From: Ruminococcus flavefaciens
GTDB taxonomy: Bacteria > Bacillota > Clostridia > Oscillospirales > Ruminococcaceae
Assembly (NCBI GenBank): GCA_015067005.1
Contig: SVNH01000012.1
Location: 1-64,000 of the forward strand
Direction of reading: 5' to 3'
DNA: 64,000 bases
Below, in pieces: positions 41,618-48,980 of the stretch. Both the position numbers and the translations under genes were made by a program. Under the pieces are notes generated by a model that saw nothing but the letters and a program-made list of their open reading frames with translations, did no database searches and was not told where the DNA came from. How positions within the stretch are numbered: position 1 is the first letter of the stretch; every line of letters starts with the position of its first letter.

Positions 41618-42055
41618 ATGGAAGAATTCAGAAATAAACTTCAGAAAAATATAAAGATATACTGGCTGCTTGTGATAGTTTCAGCTGTTGCTATTGTGGG
41701 AATGTACGGATTTGCAGCTGTAACAGGTGATGGTGAATATGGATCAGGCTATAATTCGGGATTTTTTGCCGCAATGCTTGTTGTTTCACTGCTGCACATC
41801 AAGCGGAATAAAATGGCTCTGCAAGATGAGAATTTGTTTAAACACCTTTATGTACGCAACACTGATGAGCGCAACAACCAGATAATGCGTGAGGCTTCTA
41901 AAACTTCGTTTATTATTACCATTGCAGGTATGTCTTTGGCGACTATGGTCATCAGCTATTTCAGTGAAGTAGTAAGCTGTACGCTTTCCTGCTGTATGGC
42001 GTTTATTCTCATTGTGTATTTCGGCGTGACGGCTTATTACAACAGGAAAATGTGA
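41618..42055 (+). CDS. Membrane protein next to XRE regulator, paralog 2
   Basis: This 145-residue protein has four predicted membrane helices and YVRNTDERNNQIMREAS in the same place as the matching motif of the preceding gene. The ribosome site region (AAGGAGAATAATT) is identical to that of paralog 1, indicating tandem duplication. Last gene of the XRE unit; no terminator is obvious before the next promoter at 42064. Confidence 0.75.
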   Translation: MEEFRNKLQKNIKIYWLLVIVSAVAIVGMYGFAAVTGDGEYGSGYNSGFFAAMLVVSLLHIKRNKMALQDENLFKHLYVRNTDERNNQIMREASKTSFIITIAGMSLATMVISYFSEVVSCTLSCCMAFILIVYFGVTAYYNRKM

Positions 42056-42063
42056 AAAAGCAC

Positions 42064-42092
42064 TTGACGATCCGTGTGCGTTGATGTACAAT
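42064..42092 (+). promoter_or_regulatory. Promoter of a candidate noncoding RNA
   Basis: TTGACG (42064-42069), 17-nt spacer, TACAAT (42087-42092). No coding frame with a ribosome site follows before the terminator. Confidence 0.7.
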
Positions 42093-42098
42093 ATATAT

Positions 42099-42296
42099 GA
42101 AAACGAAAGATGCTGTGTGCATTTGCACACGCAAAAGAAAGCTCTCGGAGATTCAACCTCCGAGGGCTTTTCCGTTTACACGGATACGGGCTTTTGTCGG
42201 GCTACTTCCTGTCAAGCCACTTGAGCAGCTACACTTGCAGCGTCATACAGCAAAAAACTCCCCGATACTTGTCCGTATCGGGGAGTTTTTTTTTAT
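42099..42296 (+). ncRNA. Candidate structured noncoding RNA (~195 nt)
   Basis: A promoter at 42064-42092 and a 16-bp terminator stem at 42253-42290 bracket about 150 nt of GC-rich sequence with pairing on the plus strand. TGCTG (42111) pairs with CAGCA (42248) to close the molecule; TGTGC-ATTT-GCACA forms a hairpin; AAAGCTCTCGGAG (42138-42150) pairs with CTCCGAGGGCTTT (42158-42170), including a G-U pair. TCAAG-CCA-CTTGA forms another hairpin. The short open frames here lack ribosome sites and run through the terminator. It does not match tmRNA, RNase P, SRP or 6S RNA as far as I can tell. Confidence 0.55.
42253..42290. terminator. Strong bidirectional terminator
   Basis: AAAAACTCCCCGATAC (42253-42268) pairs perfectly with its complement (42275-42290). 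The flanking T/A runs allow termination of both the candidate RNA (rightward) and nifJ (leftward). Confidence 0.9.
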
Positions 42297-42318
42297 TCGT
42301 CTTATAATTCCGAATTAA

Positions 42319-45300
42319 TTAGTCGTTACCGTAGAGTGTTGTAAGACGTGTGAGGTAATCGTAACGATCCTTAGCGTTTGCAACAGCAGCATCGAAGAGC
42401 TTCTCTGCTCTCTCTGGGTTAGAACGAGCGAGTGAGTTGTAACGAACTTCGCCCATGAGGAAGTTCTTGTATTCCTCAACGTTTGGAGCCTTGGAGTCAA
42501 GGATGAATGGGTTCTTGCCCTCAGCCTTGAGAGTTGGGTTATATCTGTAAAGGTGCCAGTAGCCAGCCTCAACAGCCTTCTTCTCTTCTGCCTGAGCAGT
42601 AGCCATACCAGTCTTGATACCGTGGTTGATACATGGAGCGTAGCAGATAACGATTGATGGACCGTCATAAGCCTCAGCCTCAGCAAATGCCTTGATACAC
42701 TGGTTCATGTTAGCGCCCATTGCAACGTGTGCAACGTAAACATAACCGTAGCTCATTGCGATACCAGCGAGATCCTTCTTCTTCATTACCTTACCAGCAG
42801 CAGCGAACTGTGCGATAGCACCGGTAGGTGTAGACTTAGAAGCCTGTCCGCCTGTATTTGAGTAAACCTCAGTATCGAATACGAGGATATTAACGTTCTT
42901 TCCGGAAGCGATTACGTGGTCGAGACCGCCGAAACCGATATCGTAAGCCCAGCCGTCACCGCCGAAGATCCACTGTGACTTCTTTGAGAGGTAATCCTTC
43001 TCAGCGAGGATAGCCTTAGCATCATCGCAGCCGCAAGCTTCAAGTGCAGCAACGAGATTATCAGTAGCAACTGCATTAGCAGCACCGTCGTTGTATGTCT
43101 CGAAGTACTTAGCGATAGCTTCCTTAACTTCTGCCTTCTCAGCCTTCTCTTCAAGAGCCTTTACCTTATCGGTAACTCTCTTTCTGAGTGTTTCCTGAGC
43201 GAGGTACATACCGTAACCGAACTCAGCGTTATCCTCGAAGAGTGAGTTGCTCCATGCAGGACCTCTGCCCTTCTTGTTTACAGTGTAAGGGGTTGAAGGT
43301 GCGCTGCCGCCCCAGATTGAAGAACAGCCGGTAGCGTTAGCGATCATCATTCTGTCGCCGAAGAGCTGTGTAACGAGCTTAGCATAAGGTGTTTCACCGC
43401 AGCCAGCGCAAGCGCCTGAGAATTCGAGGAGAGGCTGTCTGAACTGTGAGCCCTTAACTGTATCAGCCTTGAACTTAGCAGCAACTTCGTCCTTCTCGTC
43501 GAGAGTTACAGCATAGTTGAATACTTCCTGCTGATCCATCTGTGAAGCGATAGGCTCCATAGTGAGTGCCTTTTCCTTAGCAGGACAAACGTTAGCACAA
43601 ACGCCGCATCCTGTACAGTCAAGAGTTGAAACTGTCATTGTGAACTTGAGATCGCCGAGAGCAGGCTTGAAGTCAGCAGACTTTGTAGCAGCAGGAGCCT
43701 TAGCGAGTTCATCAGCTGTCATAGCAACAGGTCTGATTACAGCGTGTGGACATACATATGCACACTGGTTACACTGGATACACTTTGAAGCATCCCATGA
43801 AGGAACCTTAACAGCGATACCGCGCTTCTCGAATGCAGCAGAGCCCTGTGGGAATGTACCGTCAGCCATGTCAACGAATGTAGAAACAGGGAGCTTGTCG
43901 CCCTTCTGAGCGTTGCATGGGATCTGGATATTGTTTACATAGTCCTGAAGGTTCTTGTCAGCGCAGGTTACGTGTGACATACCCATCTGAGTATCAGCGC
44001 AATCCTTCCATGAAGCAGGAACGTCAACCTTAACGATGTTCTGGTGACCAGCATCAATAGCGTTCCAGTTCTTCTCAACAACGTCCTGACCCTTCTTGCT
44101 GTAAGAAGCCTCAGCAGCTGCCTTCATGTACTTGAGGGCATCCTCGAAAGGAATGATGTTAGCGAGCTTGAAGAATGCAGACTGGAGGATAGTATTGATA
44201 CGTGTACCCATACCTGTCTCTTCGCCAAGCTTAACGCCGTTGATGATGTAGAAGTTGATGTTGTTCTCAGCGATATATCTCTTTACCTGACCCGGGAGGT
44301 TCTTATCGAGCTCGTCAACGCTCCAGATAGTGTTGAGGAGGAAAGTACCGCCTGGCTTGATGTCAGAAACCATATCGTATTTGTCGATGTAGCTCTGGTT
44401 GTGGCAGGCAACGAAATCAGCCTTGTTGATGAGGTATGTAGACTTGATAGGAGTCTTACCGAAACGGAGGTGTGAGATAGTTACACCGCCGGACTTCTTT
44501 GAGTCATATGCGAAATAAGCCTGAGCATAGAGATCAGTATGGTCGCCGATGATCTTGATTGAGTTCTTGTTAGCACCAACAGTACCGTCTGAGCCGAGAC
44601 CCCAGAACTTACAAGCTGTTGTACCAGCAGGAGCTGAATCAGGATTCTCTTCGAGAGGAAGTGAAAGGTTAGTAACATCATCCTCGATACCGATCGTGAA
44701 TCTTGGCTTAGTTGTGTTCTTGAATACAGCAACGATCTGAGCAGGAACGGTGTCCTTGGAGCCGAGACCGTAACGGCCTGTGAATACAGGGATATCGTTG
44801 AACTTAGTGCCCTTGAGAGCAGCAACAACGTCGAGGTAGAGAGGCTCGCCGAGTGAACCTGGCTCCTTAGTTCTGTCGAGAACAGAGATTCTCTTTACGC
44901 TGTCCGGGATAACTTCAACGAGCTTTGAAGCAACGAAAGGTCTGTAAAGACGAACCTTAACGAGACCGTACTTGCCGCCCTTAGCGTTGAGGTAATCAAT
45001 AGTCTCTTCGATAGTCTCGTTTACAGAGCCCATAGCGATGATGATATGCTCAGCATCAGCAGCACCGTAGTAGTTGAAGAGCTTATAATCTGTACCGATG
45101 AGGTCATTTACCTTGTTCATGTAGTCCTCAACGATAGCCGGGAGAGCATCATAGTACTTGTTGCAAGCTTCACGAGCCTGGAAGAAGATGTCAGGGTTCT
45201 GAGCGCTTCCGCGGAGAACAGGTCTCTCAGGGTGGAGAGCCTTGTCTCTGAATCTCTGAGCAGCATCCTTGTCGAGGAGGCTGTAAAGTGTCTCGTCATC

Positions 45301-45864
45301 CCATGTTTCGATCTTCTGGATCTCGTGAGATGTACGGAAACCGTCGAAGAAGTGGAGGAAAGGAACTCTGCCCTTGATTGTAGAAAGGTGAGCAACAGCA
45401 CCGAGATCCATAACTTCCTGAGCGCTGCCTGAGCAGAGCATAGCGTAGCCTGTCTGACGGCAAGCGTAAATATCTGAGTGGTCGCCGAAGATGTTAAGAG
45501 CGTGAGAAGATACGCATCTTGCAGAAACGTGGATAACGTTAGGGAGAAGTTCACCTGCGATCTTGTACATATTCGGGATCATGAGGAGAAGTCCCTGAGA
45601 AGCTGTGTAAGTAGTTGTGAGCGCACCAGCTGAAAGTGAGCCGTGAACAGTACCGGCAGCACCAGCCTCGGACTGCATTTCAGCAACAGTAACAGGCTGA
45701 CCGAAGAGGTTCTTCTTGTCCTTAGCGGACCAGCTGTCAGTTACCTCAGCCATAACTGAGGAAGGAGTGATCGGGTAAATAGCAGCTACGTCTGTGAATG
45801 GATATGAAACCCAAGCAGCGGCGTTATTACCGTCCATTGTTTTCATTTTTCTTTTAATAGCCAT
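42319..45864 (-). CDS. nifJ: Pyruvate:ferredoxin (flavodoxin) oxidoreductase
   Basis: This 1181-residue single-chain PFOR oxidises pyruvate and CoA to acetyl-CoA and CO2 and reduces ferredoxin. Domains in order: the N-terminal pyruvate-binding domain (AAIYPITPSSVMAEV), domains II-III to about residue 660, and a 2x[4Fe-4S] ferredoxin domain (CIQCNQCAYVCPHA and CTGCGVCANVCPAKEKAL). The TPP-binding domain (FGGDGWAYDIGFGG, NTGGQASKSTP) and the extra C-terminal part follow. All clusters and TPP residues appear intact. It is the central enzyme of fermentative pyruvate metabolism here. Promoter at 45950-45978; leader about 80 nt. Confidence 0.97.
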   Translation of the reverse strand: MAIKRKMKTMDGNNAAAWVSYPFTDVAAIYPITPSSVMAEVTDSWSAKDKKNLFGQPVTVAEMQSEAGAAGTVHGSLSAGALTTTYTASQGLLLMIPNMYKIAGELLPNVIHVSARCVSSHALNIFGDHSDIYACRQTGYAMLCSGSAQEVMDLGAVAHLSTIKGRVPFLHFFDGFRTSHEIQKIETWDDETLYSLLDKDAAQRFRDKALHPERPVLRGSAQNPDIFFQAREACNKYYDALPAIVEDYMNKVNDLIGTDYKLFNYYGAADAEHIIIAMGSVNETIEETIDYLNAKGGKYGLVKVRLYRPFVASKLVEVIPDSVKRISVLDRTKEPGSLGEPLYLDVVAALKGTKFNDIPVFTGRYGLGSKDTVPAQIVAVFKNTTKPRFTIGIEDDVTNLSLPLEENPDSAPAGTTACKFWGLGSDGTVGANKNSIKIIGDHTDLYAQAYFAYDSKKSGGVTISHLRFGKTPIKSTYLINKADFVACHNQSYIDKYDMVSDIKPGGTFLLNTIWSVDELDKNLPGQVKRYIAENNINFYIINGVKLGEETGMGTRINTILQSAFFKLANIIPFEDALKYMKAAAEASYSKKGQDVVEKNWNAIDAGHQNIVKVDVPASWKDCADTQMGMSHVTCADKNLQDYVNNIQIPCNAQKGDKLPVSTFVDMADGTFPQGSAAFEKRGIAVKVPSWDASKCIQCNQCAYVCPHAVIRPVAMTADELAKAPAATKSADFKPALGDLKFTMTVSTLDCTGCGVCANVCPAKEKALTMEPIASQMDQQEVFNYAVTLDEKDEVAAKFKADTVKGSQFRQPLLEFSGACAGCGETPYAKLVTQLFGDRMMIANATGCSSIWGGSAPSTPYTVNKKGRGPAWSNSLFEDNAEFGYGMYLAQETLRKRVTDKVKALEEKAEKAEVKEAIAKYFETYNDGAANAVATDNLVAALEACGCDDAKAILAEKDYLSKKSQWIFGGDGWAYDIGFGGLDHVIASGKNVNILVFDTEVYSNTGGQASKSTPTGAIAQFAAAGKVMKKKDLAGIAMSYGYVYVAHVAMGANMNQCIKAFAEAEAYDGPSIVICYAPCINHGIKTGMATAQAEEKKAVEAGYWHLYRYNPTLKAEGKNPFILDSKAPNVEEYKNFLMGEVRYNSLARSNPERAEKLFDAAVANAKDRYDYLTRLTTLYGND

Positions 45865-45913
45865 AGGAATGACCTCCTAAAGTGAAATTAAGTTAGGTGT
45901 TATACATAGAAGC

Positions 45914-45931
45914 TTGTGAAAAAGTTAACCA
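45914..45931. promoter_or_regulatory. Rex-like operator in the nifJ leader
   Basis: TTGTGAA-AAAG-TTAACCA matches the Rex (redox NADH/NAD sensor) pattern TTGTnAA-n4-TTAACAA at 13 of 14 defined half-site positions or nearly so. It lies just downstream of the nifJ start of transcription. It is nested inside a larger inverted repeat (GTTATACAT ... ATGTATAAC, 45899-45939). Confidence 0.4.
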
Positions 45932-45949
45932 TGTATAACTACTTCTTAC

Positions 45950-45978
45950 ATTATAACACAGAATTTGAAGTTTGTAAA
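45950..45978 (-). promoter_or_regulatory. Promoter of nifJ
   Basis: On the minus strand: TTTACA (45978-45973), 17-nt spacer, TATAAT (45955-45950). Confidence 0.75.
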
Positions 45979-46068
45979 CACCTTTTTACTTGCAAAGCTA
46001 ATGATTTATGTATAAAATTAAGCATCCATATTATAGCAATTTGAACATAAAAAGCTGAATAAACAAAA

Positions 46069-46091
46069 ATCAGAGGATTTTTCCTCTGATT
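46069..46091 (-). terminator. Minus-strand terminator upstream of nifJ
   Basis: On the minus strand AATCAGAGGA / TCCTCTGATT forms a stem followed by TTTTTGTTT. It would end leftward transcripts coming from the spoVAC side before the nifJ promoter. Confidence 0.75.
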
Positions 46092-46209
46092 CGGGGGCTG
46101 TGAAAGGCAATAGATACGACTTTTTGTGATTTTTGCAATAGAATGATACAGGATAATTGTGCAAAACAACAGAAATTTCGGCGGCTAAGTAATTTTTTTC
46201 GGTTTTCTA

Positions 46210-46238
46210 TTGACGAAAGCCCGAAAATAAGTTATAAT
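46210..46238 (+). promoter_or_regulatory. Promoter of a candidate small RNA
   Basis: TTGACG (46210-46215), 17-nt spacer, TATAAT (46233-46238). It points right, towards the 3' end of spoVAC. Confidence 0.8.
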
Positions 46239-46244
46239 ATCCAT

Positions 46245-46362
46245 AGTGTTAAATAATCTTTAATTATTAACACTCGTTTTGTTGTCTCCTTTCTTTTGTT
46301 CTACACATATTTATTTTGATTTATTTGTGTCAAAGCAGGGCTTAATGCCCTGCTTATTTTTT
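46245..46362 (+). ncRNA. Candidate small RNA with anti-Shine-Dalgarno segment (~115 nt)
   Basis: The predicted start coincides with a 5' hairpin (AGTGTTAAATAAT 46245-46257 with AATTATTAACACT 46262-46274). A U/C-rich single strand containing TCTCCTTTC (46285-46293) follows, then a terminator hairpin AAGCAGGGC/GCCCTGCTT (46333-46355) with a T-run. There is no start codon in the unpaired part. This is the layout of trans-acting small RNAs that cover ribosome-binding sites. An alternative is antisense to a short leftward message with AAAGGAG at the same place. Confidence 0.5.
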
Positions 46363-46809
46363 TCAGAAAATATACTTTACAGCATAGTAAATGATGCCGA
46401 ATGCGACCGATGCAGCACTTCCATAGAGGATAACAGGTCCGGCTATTGTAAATATTTTCGCACCTACTCCGAGGATGAATCCTTCGGATTTTGCTTCGAT
46501 AGCCGATGAGCTGATCGCATTTGAGAATCCGGTTATCGGAACGAGAGTTCCTGCACCGGCGTGTTTTGCAAGTTTTGGGTATATTCCAAGACCTGTCATG
46601 AGTACACTTGTGCCGATGAGGATTATGGATGTCCATGTGCCGGCGGTAGTTTTGTCGAGACCGCTTTTTATTAAGATCTCTGTCAGTATCTGTCCTATGG
46701 CGCAGATGCCGCCTCCGACTGCGAAGGCTATTGGCACATTGACTGAACTGCGTGATTTTGGCGATACTTTCTGGCTCATTTTGCTGTAAGATTCTGGCGT
46801 GATGTTCAT
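46363..46809 (-). CDS. spoVAC: Stage V sporulation protein AC (SpoVAC)
   Basis: This 148-residue membrane protein starts at MNITPESYSK behind AAAGGAG; the 17 in-frame codons upstream are rejected. It has the SpoVAC signatures AFAVGGGICAIGQILTEIL, GTGVLMTGLGIYPKLAKHAG-like sequence (here SVLMTGLGIYPKLAKHAGAG) and VPITGFSNAISSSAIEAKSE. In spore formers SpoVAC is part of the SpoVA channel for dipicolinic acid and needs SpoVAD and SpoVAE, which are not next to it here. It follows an Sfp-type transferase gene by 56 nt on the same strand. Confidence 0.9.
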   Translation of the reverse strand: MNITPESYSKMSQKVSPKSRSSVNVPIAFAVGGGICAIGQILTEILIKSGLDKTTAGTWTSIILIGTSVLMTGLGIYPKLAKHAGAGTLVPITGFSNAISSSAIEAKSEGFILGVGAKIFTIAGPVILYGSAASVAFGIIYYAVKYIF

Positions 46810-46865
46810 ACGTTCATCTCCTTTAGCGTTATTGTTGCCGGAAATGAACGCGTTATTCAATAATA

Positions 46866-47405
46866 TTATATCTGATCCGTGATTTTTTCGCAGGTCGAAA
46901 CAACGTATTCTCCGCCGCGGATGAGGTATTGTCTGAAGCGATAGCCTGAAATATCGGTGATTATCCTGCCGTTCTCAAATGTGAATCCGGCGTTACTGAG
47001 AGGGTAGGAGATACCAACGCCAAGCGCTTTGACGTATGCCTCTTTGAGAGTCCACATCCGGAAAAAAAGAAGATCGCGGTTTTCTTCCGGATTACTGTAA
47101 ATGAGTTCTTTCTCGCGTTCGCTGAAGGCTCTTTTTACGACGTTTTCGCGGAAGGAACGCACTTTTTCACAGTCAATGCCGCATTCGCTTCCGGAAACTA
47201 TGCAGGCGGCGATACCGTTTGCGTGGGAGAGGTTGAAGTGTATCTCCGGATGTCCGGCAAGAGAAGGCTTTCCCATGTCGCTCTTTATCAGAGGAGTATC
47301 CTCATTGTAAGCTATCCCATACGGTTTAAGACATTCCCTCAGAAGTGCATGAGCGTGACTGTGATGTGAGCTGCGGTCAATATCCATAATTGAAATTAGT
47401 AACAT
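46866..47405 (-). CDS. 4'-phosphopantetheinyl transferase (Sfp type)
   Basis: This 179-residue enzyme attaches phosphopantetheine from CoA to carrier-protein Ser residues. Motifs: FNLSHANGIAACIVS, the Mg-binding GIDCEKVRSF, and FFRMWTLKEAYVKALGVGIS. It is shorter than surfactin-type Sfp, being a single pseudo-dimeric chain with a trimmed C-terminus. It could serve fatty acid synthesis or a polyketide/peptide pathway elsewhere. The start is uncertain: ATG 47405 follows GGTGG, and Met7 (47387) is an alternative. Confidence 0.88.
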   Translation of the reverse strand: MLLISIMDIDRSSHHSHAHALLRECLKPYGIAYNEDTPLIKSDMGKPSLAGHPEIHFNLSHANGIAACIVSGSECGIDCEKVRSFRENVVKRAFSEREKELIYSNPEENRDLLFFRMWTLKEAYVKALGVGISYPLSNAGFTFENGRIITDISGYRFRQYLIRGGEYVVSTCEKITDQI

Positions 47406-47479
47406 TATACCACCATATTATCAATAAAAGGCGGCGCTTATGCGTAATACCCATATAGAAGTTTATCGGTAGATTATTG

Positions 47480-47750
47480 AGGGAAACCCTTTTGAAAAAG
47501 GGTTCCGCCAACAGCGGCGGTCCCCTTTGTCCTTCGGACATCTCCCCGCTCTGCGGGGAGTCACCCTCAAACTCCCTTCCTAAAACTTTCGTCTGGTTTT
47601 TTTCGCAATGGTATAAGAACTAACATAAAAATGAAAAAACAGAAGTCTATTTGACTTCCGAAATTTTTATACCATTGCGAAAAAAACGAAATAAAAGTCT
47701 TTGGAAAGGGGTTCGGGGAAGAACCTTTCCTCAGAAAGGTTTGCCCCGGT
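47480..47750. repeat. MITE-like inverted-repeat element
   Basis: A perfect 20-bp inverted repeat (47597-47616 with 47667-47686) encloses a 50-nt core. Imperfect complementarity continues outward (CCCTTCCTAAAACTTT-type on the left with AAAGTCTTTGGAAAGGGG-type on the right). Further hairpins lie at the edges: AACCCTTTT/AAAAGGGTT (47485-47504), CTCCCCGC/GCGGGGAG (~47541-47558) and the AAGAACCTTTCC/AGAAAGGTT area (~47722-47743). No coding gene is credible. It is the only long gap (47406-47801) not explained otherwise. Confidence 0.6.
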
Positions 47751-47801
47751 AAGTTGCGGATAAAGCTGCTGTATGAATACAACACATATGTGCCGCTGTT
47801 T

Positions 47802-48980
47802 TTATATACTGTCTATTACCTCCCGGAAGTTACGCATGATAACCTCCCAGCGGTAGTTATTGTCGATGTAAAGACGTGCGTTTGAGCGCATAGCTTCGTA
47901 TTCTTTATCATGTGAGAAGATATAATCGAGAATGCCCTCAAATTCAAAATAGTTCATATAGTAGAGACCGCCGTTGCTTTTCAGGCAGTGACCTTTAAGA
48001 ACCTCACAGATACCGTTTACGATGACAGGTACTGAAAGTGTCATAGCTTCAAGTACAGAGATAGACAGACTCTCAAACTTTGAAGGAAGAACAAGTGCTT
48101 TTGCACCGGATATACCGCTGAATTTGTCCTCTTCGCTGACGAATCCGAGACTGAGGATGTCTTTATGCTTGGGTATCTCGCAGACTGGTTTGCCCATGAG
48201 GACGAGCTTGAGACCGCTTTCAGGACGGCGTTTCTTATATTCCATGAAGTACTTGAACATCATCGGACAATCCTTGCCTTCGTCGATACGTCCTACATAT
48301 ATGATGTAGTCGCCATGAATATTGTATTTCTCGCGGAAAGCCTTTTCGTCCGGTTCGCAAGGTATCTCAACTCCGGTGCCCATTACCTTGCAGGGGATAT
48401 TTCCGCAATTGAAAAGTCCTTGAACAAGGGCTTTTTCCTCGTCTGTAAGGAACACATAAGCCTTAGGGAGAGTGAATATTTTCTCGAAGCTTCTGAAGTG
48501 GATGAAAGGCTCTTCATGTGCTGTCGGGATGAAAATTGCTTTCTCAGCAACTTCGGGTATTCCCATTACACTGAGGTAATAAAGATATGTCACGAAGATG
48601 AAAGCATCGTAATTGTCCTTATTTGCCTTGATATACTCGATAGCATCAGGACAATAAGGTCCTTGTTTCTGGAACCATGTCTTTTCGGCATCCTCATCGA
48701 AATCGCCGGCGCCGATCCTTGCAAGGTACTTTCCGTTATACTCATTGAAGTCTTTAGCGCGGCACTCTTTTACGGAAAAACGTCTCACATGAACGCCGTT
48801 TATATCCTCTTCATCAGCAGTGTAGCTGTCTTCCCATGTAGTGTAGTCAACAGCCTTTGTAGTGATAACATCTACCTGATAATGGTCGACGAGCCTTTCT
48901 GCGATAAGGCGTGTATAATACTCCGAACCGCCGTTTACTTCAAGTCCGTAGCGCTGATTAACCAATGCTATCCTTTTCAT
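47802..48980 (-). CDS. Glycosyltransferase (GT4 family-like)
   Basis: This 392-residue GT-B-fold enzyme has an N-terminal acceptor domain starting MKRIALVNQRYGLEVNGGSE. The C-terminal nucleotide-sugar domain has IIYVGRIDEGKDCPMMFKYF, the conserved KALVLPSKFESLSISVLEAM and the end YIDNNYRWEVI. It likely adds one sugar type during assembly of a surface polysaccharide. It is coupled to the preceding GT by ATGA overlap and is the last gene of the cluster. Donor and linkage cannot be read. Confidence 0.88.
   Translation of the reverse strand: MKRIALVNQRYGLEVNGGSEYYTRLIAERLVDHYQVDVITTKAVDYTTWEDSYTADEEDINGVHVRRFSVKECRAKDFNEYNGKYLARIGAGDFDEDAEKTWFQKQGPYCPDAIEYIKANKDNYDAFIFVTYLYYLSVMGIPEVAEKAIFIPTAHEEPFIHFRSFEKIFTLPKAYVFLTDEEKALVQGLFNCGNIPCKVMGTGVEIPCEPDEKAFREKYNIHGDYIIYVGRIDEGKDCPMMFKYFMEYKKRRPESGLKLVLMGKPVCEIPKHKDILSLGFVSEEDKFSGISGAKALVLPSKFESLSISVLEAMTLSVPVIVNGICEVLKGHCLKSNGGLYYMNYFEFEGILDYIFSHDKEYEAMRSNARLYIDNNYRWEVIMRNFREVIDSI

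Noticed and set aside
42097-42318. Frames of 73 and 65 codons in the gap before nifJ.
   Set aside because: They lack ribosome sites, run through the terminator hairpin and cover a region with strong RNA pairing, so a noncoding RNA is favoured.
47567-47785. A 72-codon minus-strand frame in the gene-free gap.
   Set aside because: It spans both arms of the inverted repeat and has no ribosome site; the element is noncoding.
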